Program-made: the position numbers and the translations under genes
Part shown: positions 55,100 to 64,000 of the stretch, in pieces
How the letters are laid out: each line of letters opens with the position of its first letter
How positions within the stretch are numbered: the stretch's first letter is position 1
The notes under the pieces: model-generated
Told to the model about the DNA's origin: nothing
The model's database searches: none
Seen by the model: the letters and a program-made list of their open reading frames with translations, nothing else
Assembly: GCF_027580225.2 (NCBI RefSeq)
Contig: NW_027395283.1
Location: 8,498,501 to 8,562,500 of the forward strand
Length of the DNA: 64,000 bases
DNA from: Misgurnus anguillicaudatus
Taxonomy: Eukaryota; Chordata; Actinopteri; Cypriniformes; Cobitidae
Reading direction: 5' to 3'

Positions 55100-56355
55100 A
55101 CAGAACGGACAGATAGATAGGATTGTAAATTGAAGTATTTTATCCTAAATATATATTTTTAAAAGTAATTAACAGTGAATAATGATCATAAATAGTTTAC
55201 AGCTTGGACTATATATAATAATTATAGTATCATTTAATTTTGTTATAAATAATTTTGTTAGCTTTGTGAATTAGGCAATATTCCCAATTTCTATTTACTT
55301 TGTGTCTAATGTCTTGTTCTTTTAGTACCTGCCTATGGAAAGAATTATATTCTTAAAAATAGAGGTGTTAAATGATGACACAGTAGTGTTACACAATTCT
55401 TATAAACAGTAGAGGATGATTAATATTGCAAGAAAAAATTCTTTAAACACTACTTAACCACAGGTAATCTAATTAAGTTTATGTTAATAACAATTGGTTA
55501 ATAGCAAGATTATGAACGTAAATGGAATGTATCCTCAAGCAGATGGTACATCTGCATCATTTGTGAACACACACACACATTATGATGTTCTACGTATGAA
55601 GTCTTTGGACTACCTGCCATCATGATCTGATTGCACTTAAAGCTAGTTCAGCTAGTTTATAAATGCCTTATAAAATTTGTTTTTCACTAGTGTCATACAC
55701 ATATCCTTAATAATACAGTATAGCAATACCACACTATATAAATACAACCAATTTAGCATATGAACAACAGATGGAACTCTATATGTATGGCCTAATGGGA
55801 GAACATCAATGTCATTGTATAGAGCAGTTAGGCTTTAAAACATGCTTTTTGAGTTTAATTAATAATCTTATTTTGTCTGAAGGACGCTGTCTACTACAAA
55901 CCTTTTAAGCTTTTTTGTTTTTACTTTTTGGCACGCGTTGCCTCAGACAAAGTTTCCATATCAGAAAGTATGTGTCATAGATCAATCTGAGGCTTGCAAT
56001 GGATTAGTCACGCTCAGACTGTTTCTTTATCATAGTAACTAGAACTACTCTGCAGCAGATACTAGAACAATTATGCAAATGTAATAAACTTTTGATGCTT
56101 TTTTTCTGTGTATTTTCTGATCTATAAGACACTTTGGATGAATGTATATGCTAAATGAATAAATGCATATGTGATGACTGGAAAAAAAGAAGAATGGCAA
56201 TAAGACACATGTCTATAGCTTTGATTGGAATTAAAAAAAAGTGCTTTCTTGTTTTCACCTTTAGTTTATTTCCATCTGATCCTTTTTAAGGAAAAGTAAA
56301 AGTGACATAATGACCAATGTATGGTAACCCATACTTGAAATGTGACGTCTGTATT
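55100..56355. other. Non-coding stretch, nothing recognised
   Basis: AT-rich, with no exon, terminal repeats or RNA gene that I can support. Confidence 0.4.
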
Positions 56356-56359
56356 TAAC

Positions 56360-56558
56360 CTATCAAGTGAGTGGTGAACACGTGCTGCACGTCGTGAACA
56401 TACACACCCAGAGCAGTACTGCAGTGCCCGGGAAACACTAGGAGACAGGTGGCTGGCTCAAGGCACCTCAGTCGCAACCTGTCAGCCGTGAGACTCGAAC
56501 CAGCAAAACTCTCAGGTTATAAGGTCGACTCTAACTATTAGACCATGACTGCCTATTA
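56360..56558 (-). mobile_element. tRNA-derived SINE (V-SINE-like), 5' part
   Basis: On the minus strand, AGGCAGTCATGGTCTAATAG matches a tRNA-like A-box head and GCTGGTTCGAGTCTCACGG a B box. The conserved middle GACTGAGGTGCCTTGAGCC and CCCGGGCACTGCAGTAC follow. The 3' tail is shortened. It is related to the SINE at 26726. Confidence 0.75.
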
Positions 56559-56559
56559 T

Positions 56560-57710
56560 CTTATGATGTAAATATTATGTTATATTTAAGAAGTTAAGCT
56601 TTTTTGGTAACTGTTAACAGCCTTTTATCAACAATTCATTGTTTCACATATTAATACAAAGTAAAAGCGTAAGTGCAATTGTTTTTAAATTAAGCGAGCT
56701 CAAACATATATTTTAGTCTAATAATTTTAGGATAAGCCCCTAGGATAAGTTAAATAATGAAATGAATATTTATGATGAACACTTGCTGTTAACAAGAAAG
56801 CTTTACTTAGCTGAGCACTTGACCCCAAAAATTGTATTGTTTGTGTTGATGCATTGTGATAGTTCGTAGGAAGAATACAAACAATTCTGTGGTAATTTTT
56901 AACACCTTGGGTGTGGATCTAAGCAGTGTTGATTTAACTCTGGAGCTTTTGCTGAAATTAGAAATAGTTTCAACTACCCTAACCTAAAGGACTGAGTGGC
57001 AAGGTAAGGAAAATAACAGGACAAAGAGTACACTTCTATTAGTAATCATAATAACTTCTTACATTGAACTGATTATACTTTGATTTCTGTAATTTTGTTA
57101 TTATATTTGTGTGTAAGTATGAACAGGGTTGGGAGAACTACTTCAACAAAATTTCCAATACAGTTACAAATAACCTTAAAGAGATGCAGTAACCTAATTC
57201 AAGTATCACAAAATGAAAGTAATCAAGACTTACCTTTAGACTAATTCAAATATGTAAATAAACTTAATAGAAAAGCATCAGAAGAGTCTTTCAAACTCCA
57301 AGCAGATATGAGACAGATAGGCTACGCACTACAGGGGGCTGCAAGAATAAAACAAAAATATTTATTTTTGATTATGCCCTCGATAATCATGATAATTAAT
57401 GTTGATTGATAAACTACATTAAAATGCTTAATTGCATTTTTATAGGTAATTCATTTTATAGGCTAAAACGTTTGAATGGTTTTTGCTTGCTTACTAATTT
57501 AAGACATCACACTGACTTTCTGAGTGACATGGAAACAAAAGGTTTTTCAAACTTGGACTAAATTATATAGAAATTGGCTACACTGCACAATAAAACTCCC
57601 TTTATAATGGATGACGTGGGAATTACTTGGCCCATCTGACCTTTGGATTATAATCAGTACAATCAATGTACAGTAGAGAACACAGCAAAATTGTATTGGG
57701 AGCAATTTAG
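56560..57710. other. Non-coding stretch with a possible diverged repeat at 57125
   Basis: AGGGTTGGGAGAACTACTTC near 57125 looks like a common fish repeat end, but its partner is not clear. Otherwise AT-rich and unremarkable. Confidence 0.3.
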
Positions 57711-57932
57711 GGGCGGTTTCCCGGACAGGGATTAGACTAGTCCTAGACTAAAATAAATGTAAGAGCTGTACAAACTACAAAAAAAATGCATTGACATATC
57801 TTAAAATACATCAGTGCTCTTTGTTTTGCCTTAAAATGCACACAAGTAATGTTTTTAGTAAGGTATGTTTGTTTATTTTTTCCTAATTAGGCTCTTGGTT
57901 TAAGAAAACGCCTGTCCGGAAAAACACCACTT
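57711..57932. mobile_element. MITE with GGGGCGGTTTCCCGG ends (copy 3)
   Basis: Left end GGGGCGGTTTCCCGGACAGGGATTAGACTAG; right end GCCTGTCCGGAAAAACACC is the diverged inverse. The interior is collinear with copy 1 (CATATCTTAAAATACATCAG, GCACACAAGTAATGTTTTTAG). Confidence 0.8.
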
Positions 57933-57934
57933 TT

Positions 57935-59020
57935 TAGATTTATTAATATATTATTAAAATGATAAGATCATTAATGCATTGTCGGTAAACCATGCTTTCA
58001 ATGAAACTGGCTTTAAAAACAATAACTCGTTTTAGTAATTTGTGCATTGCATGTCGTTACCACTAATGAGCACAAGATGGCAGATGACTTCTTCGCCACT
58101 ATCATTTTGAGTCGTATTTTAAATGAAGATTTACAAGCAATAGCATGCAATGATTTTACTATAGCCAACTTATTAAATGAAGATCCAAAATCAGGAAGTC
58201 AAATGCAGTTTGAGATTTATTAAGAAAAGTGTGTTATATAACAGGATATAGAAGAGGCAGATCATTATTTTCACACTCCATCACAGCAGGTGGCGGTATG
58301 CACCTTTAAAGTTGGTTCGTAACCCGCCATTAAACCAAAAGAAGAAGATGAAGATTGTAACGTCAGCTCATCGTAAGCATTAGGTAAGTGCTCGCTCACA
58401 AGCTTATGAATAATTATATTGCAGCGAATGCGTTACGACAGGCACTGTCATTGTGTGAATAATTAATGATATAGTGATCCAAGCATTACGTCGAGTTTGC
58501 CGTAAGCTTACCTCATAGCCATCGTAAGCCAGGTACGCTGACGGACACGGAAGAGCCGAAAAGTACTATTGAGGAATACAAACGCAAAAGCAGCAGCAGT
58601 AACAACAACAGAAAACAGTTTTGTTAGATAAATGGCCTTGGGCAAAAGTCTTTATAACAGTGTCAGGCTTTCCCAGATGGAGACAATATAGTGAGGTAAA
58701 ACTTTAGTGCTGTTTAAATGAATGCGTTGTGTTTGTTATTCATTTAAAAATATGAACATAAAGTTATGACTCATGACAAACTGGCAAGAGAGTTAATAAC
58801 ACAGATCTGTCCAAATATGAGGGAAACTATATTCCTTTGTAGGCCTACTGTGTAGCATTTTTAGTGTACGTTGGTCTATATAATTTCCTTGTTGATTTTA
58901 CATTAATACTATGATTTTACATTTGAATAACCATTGTTTCAAAAATCATAAAAACAAATCTGATTCTAGTTATTACTAATACAAGCAACTTTTTATGGTT
59001 TTCTATATGCTTGTCTTTCA
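57935..59020. other. Non-coding stretch with repeat traces
   Basis: Sequence near 58330-58355 (AAACCAAAAGAAGAAGATGAAG) resembles common cyprinid repeat ends. A donor-like GTAAGTGCTC is at 58384. No gene is supported. Confidence 0.3.
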
Positions 59021-59023
59021 CAG

Positions 59024-59192
59024 ATTATTCACCCAGTGTTTATTCACAAGATTGACCGAAGCTTATTTAGATGACCAAATTATGAACATTGTGACCCACC
59101 CTGAGGCTGTAAGAGTGTGCCTGATGAGAGAATGCGTACTTGAAGCAGTTATAGGACTTAATATATTCAAGAAGACCAAGCGATCCTTATAG
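59024..59192 (+). pseudogene. Exon-like ORF of uncertain origin (possibly transposon-borne P2X7-tail-like protein)
   Basis: It follows an acceptor (TTTCACAG) and ends at a stop after 56 codons: LTEAYLDDQIMNIVTHPEAVRVCLMRECVLEAV. The xIVTHPEAxxVCLxxxVLxxA pattern recalls the cysteine-rich P2X7-tail-like proteins of some fish transposons, but key cysteines are few. Treat as weak. Confidence 0.25.
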
Positions 59193-59715
59193 GACTACAT
59201 GCAAAGCAATGTACTCCAGACCGCACAACTGGACATACAAGTACTTTTTAAAAAGCTCATTATTCTTCTTAACTTAAACATGCATGCTTATTCTTTCTGC
59301 TATTGTCTGTTTTATTATTAGTAAACAGTTTTGTTTAAAATTGTTAAAACATCTTTATCCTTTTTCAGATTATATTTTTGTTAAAGATTTTTATTATCTA
59401 CATGTCATGTCTGTGTTTATTTCAAGTGCAAACAGTAGAACTGTCACAAATGAATATATCTATGACTTTGCACCTGCACTTAATTTAGACATTTTTAAGC
59501 ATTTTAGGTCAAAATCAGAGTGTAAATTTTCCTTTTCATACTAAATGAAATATTCAGCCCCAAATAGCACTTGATTACAGAAGAGTTTTCACTTGTTAAC
59601 CTGACCGATACAGCAACCATCACACCAAACATTCCAAAACCTGTTTCATTAGATAGAAACAATCAATGAATTTGGGCAACTAGTATCTGATTGAATACTA
59701 TAGCTAAAAGTGTGT

Positions 59716-60926
59716 CACAGCTTTGTTCTGATCGGTTGTTTCTGTTTATGTGTTTTGTACGCTGTGTGTTTTGTCATTGGTTTGTTTTGACAGGTGGCCA
59801 TGCACGTACCAGTCATTGTCTTAAGCCCAGGATACACTGCAAGATTTTTGCTCTCCTATAGACGGGTTGAACGGCGACGACATTAACTGGTTGCGCGCGC
59901 AACCGAGAGGCAGAAAGAAGAGACATGCATTGTGTTGTATGCTAGTAGCCGTGTCTGTAAGTCAAAATGCCAAGGAGTTGTTGCGTGGAAAATAGTACCA
60001 ACAGAGTCAGTGCTGGGTGCCTCATGTTAACATACCAGTAGATTCGACTATTACATTACTAGCCTAACATTATAATTCATACATGTATCACAGTAACACT
60101 GCAAAAATAAAGACAGAAAAACAGATCCAACTAAAATTAAGTTTTATTTATATACAAACAATAAAGAACGCTTCAATAATTAAGGTTGTTGCAGTAGCGG
60201 ATCAGCTCACCAATCGGGCTTTCTGCCTCCTGGCTGCGCGCGCACCCTGTAATGTTTGTAAACTTGCAACCCGTCTATAATATCATTACCTTATCACGCT
60301 GTGCGACATGGATAATTTAAACTTGGGTACGACAATGAAACCTATTGACTCATAGGTTGTGACGACTGTGACTCCAGTTAAGTGCAATGTCACCAGCATG
60401 TGCTAGTGTTAAACAAATACTGGTACGCTGGTCGACATAGGACCACCAAAGAGCCACAATCACAGAAATTGCCACAAATGTTTCACGATGGTAATCTTTC
60501 GTTTGGGACCGCCAAAAATCATGCAGTGTATCCCAGTCTATATCCTCCCCTCCGTCTAGTCATCATCTCATTAATTATGAGATGCGCTGTCAGTGCTTTT
60601 TCTTTCTGACTCTTCTCTGTTCTCTCCAGATTGTGCCCTGATGCCATCTGCCCCATTCTACCAGCCTCATCTTCCCTCCCTATGCCTAGCTTCACATCGG
60701 TTGGCTCTTCTTTGTCTCTCTTCATCCCGTCTGCCTGCCTCGCTGCTCTCCCTGATAACATTTCCTGACTGATGCCTTGCACTCTGACTCTTTCTGCAAG
60801 GTGCCATTCTCAGCAGTGACTCAATTTAGTGCCACCCTGCTGCTTGGTGAGTCTCTGCATTCTGGAATTGAGATTTCATTGCCCATTCAATAAACTGTTT
60901 TGTGCCTACAGTTGAGTCTGTGACTT
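59716..60926 (+). mobile_element. Possible solo LTR, interrupted by a TIR element
   Basis: It begins TGTCACAGCTTTG and ends near GTTGAGTCTGTGAC. AATAAACTG lies 30 bases before the end, like an R-region polyadenylation signal. The middle is pyrimidine-rich. The ends form TGTCACA/TGTGAC. No target duplication was resolved. Confidence 0.35.
59858..60281 (+). mobile_element. TIR element with THAP-like start (Kolobok- or P-like), 424 bp
   Basis: The ends TATAGACGGGTTG and CAACCCGTCTATA are perfect inverted repeats, with further matching GTTGCGCGCGCAACC...GAGGCAGAAAG versus CTTTCTGCCTC...GCGCGCGCA. At 59967 an ATG encodes MPRSCCVENSTNRVSAG, which resembles the start of THAP zinc fingers. THAP domains occur in P-element-like and Kolobok-like transposases. 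Only the N-terminus is left. Confidence 0.65.
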
Positions 60927-62585
60927 TTTTTTGACCAAGTGATGTAAGTAAGGTCTGAACTTTATACCTTTTAATATTGATTTCTAGTTACACAGTTGTC
61001 TTTATGATGGGCCTAGCATTTTTTAGAGAGTCTGTATTTCTGTTTCCTATGTCAATACTTCCTATTACAATGTTTTTGGTTGAAAACAATTATATGCCTT
61101 TGTTGCCAATGTTTGTTGTTTATGGGTTTTATTAATAATCAAATATTAAATGAGATTCATTTATAACTGAGCAAAAAAATAAATCATTTTGGAGTTTATA
61201 TTCCAGTATAATTTGCCTAATTCTTACTAGAGTACATGTAATAAAGTTCTGTTTTCTTTGTCATGTATGTTTTTACTACAGTACATTCTGATTGTATGAA
61301 GTTATAAGACTTAACAGTTTACAGGCTGTGATGTGCATTAGGCCTACATATACTAACATTCCTAGGTCACCCATATCCCAGGGCAGCACAATAAACTTTA
61401 CCATTTATGTGTTGCAGGCATTGCACTTCTGAGGTCATCACCATCTTTCTTCAGCCAACCAAAATGATTCTCACCAACCACCCCAGCTCTGCTAACCTTG
61501 ATGTTGGAGATCTGCTGTTTTTGAAGCGGGACCACTGTCCATTAAAGGCTTCATGAACCATTTAACAAAATCACATAAGATAGGGTAGTTCATACTCCAT
61601 GCGATGTGCCATACAATGGAAGGGCCATGTTCCTTATCACATCTGGATACTGCAAAGCTCCTGTCTCCTCAACAATTTACGAACTAATCAATTATTAAAT
61701 GAAGAAATGCTATGTAAAAGCAAAGATATTTCTTCCTGTGGAATTTGAGTCTTAAATTTAGTAATTACTGTTTTATGGCATAAATAAAAGTTAAATATTA
61801 TATTATTTTAAAAGCATCATGTATCTTTTTTCATTCCTAATGTATTCTACTAGTAGTGTGTCAGGCACTTTAACCCTTATGAAAAAAGCCAAGGAAAGCA
61901 TCATATCAAAACAACTGTTTATTTGCACATGCAACATTAAACTATGGTATACTTCTCTGTTTTCATTACAATATTGAAAATGATGAGTATTTGGAGTCTA
62001 CAGTACTGCTTGCTCCATCTCCAGCAAAGATAAAAACATCCCAAGAAAAAGGACTCATTCACATAGTAGTCCTCTTTTTACAACCGCGACACATTTTACA
62101 CAGACAACACAGCATCTGGAGGACGTATATGATCCTCACCAGTGTTATTTATTGTTTTTTTCCTGTGTGTGTCTAATGATAATAAAAAAAATATAATTGA
62201 TCAATTATACTTTGAAGGATAAAGCAAAACTACTATATTTACTACAAAGCTATCTAAACCAATAGCAGCTTCATAAGATTTAAGGTGGTTATCAAAGGGA
62301 CTAACAAACAAATATAATGCATATGGGTTGACCTGTGAAAACATAATGTCCTGTTTTCATTTGTCAGTTACCAGTTAGGCTTTAGAAACATAATAAAGTT
62401 AAAGTGTATTTAAAAATATACTTTGGAGAAATGTGTGGAAGTGGTCATGAATTTCAAGGGTTGAACGATTATAGTTAACTGTTTAAATATATGTAGTTGT
62501 AGCCTACTAATGCTTTTATAAAATGCTCAAAATATATTTTAGATTACATCCTGTGATATCCAAGCCTTGTTTCTGTGTTTTCAAA
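60927..62585. other. Non-coding stretch, nothing firmly recognised
   Basis: AT-rich. A block at 61420-61560 (CAGCCAACCAAAATGATTCTC...) looks exon-like by composition but has no supported product. Confidence 0.3.
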
Positions 62586-62589
62586 CTCC

Positions 62590-62765
62590 ACACCAGTAGG
62601 TGGTGGTAAAGAAAACAGTGTAGGTACGCGTTAACACGTGATTTACGTGTTAACACGCACTTACGCGTTAACACGTAGTGCGTGTTAACACGTGATTTAC
62701 GCGTTAACACGTAGTGCGTGTTAACACGTATTTTTAACACGTTTTTGCCCCGTTGGCCTTCCATA
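62590..62765. repeat. Repeat with GTTAAC/CACGTG/ACGCGT palindrome array (copy 2, inverted)
   Basis: Reverse complement of copy 1: from GGAAGGCCAACGGGGCAAAAA through the same order of GTGTTAACACG and GTGTTAACGCG units to ACCACC...CTGGTGTGGAG. Copies 1 and 2 are about 7.6 kb apart in opposite orientation. Confidence 0.75.
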
Positions 62766-63897
62766 TGCCACCACCACGTAATTCGTGGTTAAGAGGTCGT
62801 GTTCATTTCACGCATTTCTGTGAGATCAGGTTGTTATTATCATATCTTTTCACATAATGAATCCACTGACGCGACACAGCATATGCCAGTGGTAAACAAA
62901 CACTCGTGTTCAAATACTCGTGCACGAGTTATGGAAGGCGTTTCCTAGATATGAGCTGTGAAGGAGGGAGGCTGTTCTTGCGCATGCGCTTATTTAAAAA
63001 ACTCAGTAACGGTCTTTGGATTCTCAGTCGGCGGAAACATCCTCTTTTGCGCCTTTAAAAGCTGTTTTATGGACAATTTTTGTATATTTTTAAATGATTT
63101 CCTCATAAATGAAGCATGTTAAAGGTCTGGAGTTGATTGAAGTGTGACATCTGCATTTGAAAGCTGTGACTGTGAACTCAAATCATGTGATTCAGAGAGA
63201 TCTCCATACAAGTGATACAGACACAAGGTAGATTTAAAACACAACAAATCCAGAATACTGTAATATAATAAATTAACAAAGTGTAGTCATTACTAAAATC
63301 TTCTACAGCATACTACATTTTATTATGGCTTTACTAGAGTAAATACAAACATTTACTATACTATTTACTACAGTTGATTAGTTAACTATAGTTAATGCTA
63401 GAGGATATAGTAAATACTGACTTTAATTAAATAACTGATTTACACAGCACTTTATTTTTATTATATTAATATTAAAACAATCAAATACCTGAACAGTCTG
63501 TGAACAATCATACAGAATTCTCTCAGTTAGACTCCTGAAGATTGTGTCATGGGTGGTCTCATTTCAAACGGGGGTCACTATCATTTTAGTCAATCCATGT
63601 GTGCTAAAACACAGTTTCATTTTCATGATGATAGTTTGTGAAGTTGTTACAGGATAAATTTCCAACCATTTGGAATGAGAATCTACCAAAATCTTTCTCA
63701 AGGGTCCTGTATAATCCACATGTGTGACCAGCAGACATCAGATGATCACAGCCAGAACGCTCGTGTCGATGGTGCCGGCCGGTGATCAGACCCACACTCT
63801 GTGTCTGAGCTGTGATACGAGACAGAGCTGTGATCAGACCTCATATCTGATCATGTGACAGTCTTTGTGTCTGTAATGTCTCTCCTTACACACTTAC
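62766..63897. other. Non-coding stretch next to the Ig exon
   Basis: It contains TACTAAA/TTTAGTA-rich repeat traces (63280-63410). The last part before 63898 is intron of the minus-strand Ig gene. No other exon is supported. Confidence 0.4.
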
Positions 63898-64000
63898 GTG
63901 CTACAACCTGCAGGTTAAGGACACAGGTGCTCTTTCCTATGATGTTTGACGCAGTGCACTGATACAGGCCGGATGTGCTGGTGATGATGTTTCTCAGTGT
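63898..64000 (-). CDS. Immunoglobulin-domain exon of a CTX/CXADR-like surface protein (partial)
   Basis: On the minus strand the frame from the window edge reads [19 protein letters not shown], then [14 protein letters not shown], and meets a donor (AC|GTAAGTG) at 63897. LxNxxxxxSGxYxCxASN is the F-strand of an Ig domain (Tyr-x-Cys), and the G-strand has a second Cys (STCxLxLxV), as in CTX-family adhesion proteins such as CXADR, ESAM or IGSF11. Such proteins are membrane-anchored cell-cell adhesion molecules. The rest lies beyond 64000. The family is inferred; the specific member is not. Confidence 0.7.

Noticed and set aside
63604..63795. Minus-strand 63-codon frame (RTLEKDFGRFSFQMVGN)
   Set aside because: It looks like a fragment of a repeat-encoded protein, but I could not tie it to a family or to splice sites.

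Overview
The window is vertebrate nuclear DNA, most likely from a teleost and probably a cyprinid. It is AT-rich and has spliced vertebrate-type exons with GT/AG boundaries. Almost every kilobase is a transposable element of a type common in ray-finned fish: an L2-type LINE with an esterase ORF1, jockey/CR1-like LINEs, hAT transposons and MITEs, tRNA-derived V-SINEs, and Ty3/gypsy and BEL/Pao LTR elements. I see no bacterial features. The species call is inference; the element classes are read from the sequence.

Layout. 0-0.85 kb holds short tandem repeats. 0.86-5.73 kb is a minus-strand L2-like LINE with an open 1007-aa ORF2; its ORF1 is open apart from a MITE inserted in the esterase domain. 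5.7-8.4 kb holds small MITEs and foldback elements. 8.95-9.94 kb holds the end of an NLR-like gene: one 174-bp leucine-rich-repeat exon, then a tiny terminal exon. 10.45-22.4 kb is one LINE interrupted by a TIR element, which itself carries a truncated gypsy element (holding a hAT) and a probable solo LTR. 22.73-24.50 kb is a second, nearly identical copy of that hAT. 25.6-39.5 kb is another LINE, whose ORF2 frame is open once a SINE and a 9.06-kb hAT are subtracted. The 9.06-kb hAT carries another hAT, a hairpin MITE, a 5.1-kb hAT with a 51-bp minisatellite, and a TTAA-flanked MITE. 39.85-41.68 kb is a GGGCCC-rich TIR element. 41.7-51.3 kb is a BEL/Pao retrotransposon whose 5' LTR has two DNA-transposon insertions. 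51.7-54.7 kb looks like the start of a plus-strand gene (CRE and ISRE-like motifs, a possible leader exon, and an exon with a start codon), with a 1.16-kb non-autonomous LTR element in the intron and a hAT in the exon. 54.7-63.8 kb is repeat-rich non-coding DNA with two inverted copies of a GTTAAC/CACGTG palindrome array. The last 103 bases are an immunoglobulin-domain exon on the minus strand.

Host genes are therefore only glimpsed: an NLR-type 3' end, a possible gene start, and one Ig exon. The insertion order can be read from target-site duplications (TSDs): 8 bp for hAT, 5 bp for LTR elements, TTAA, TA or 3 bp for other classes. All identity counts and frame checks were done by eye and hand arithmetic.
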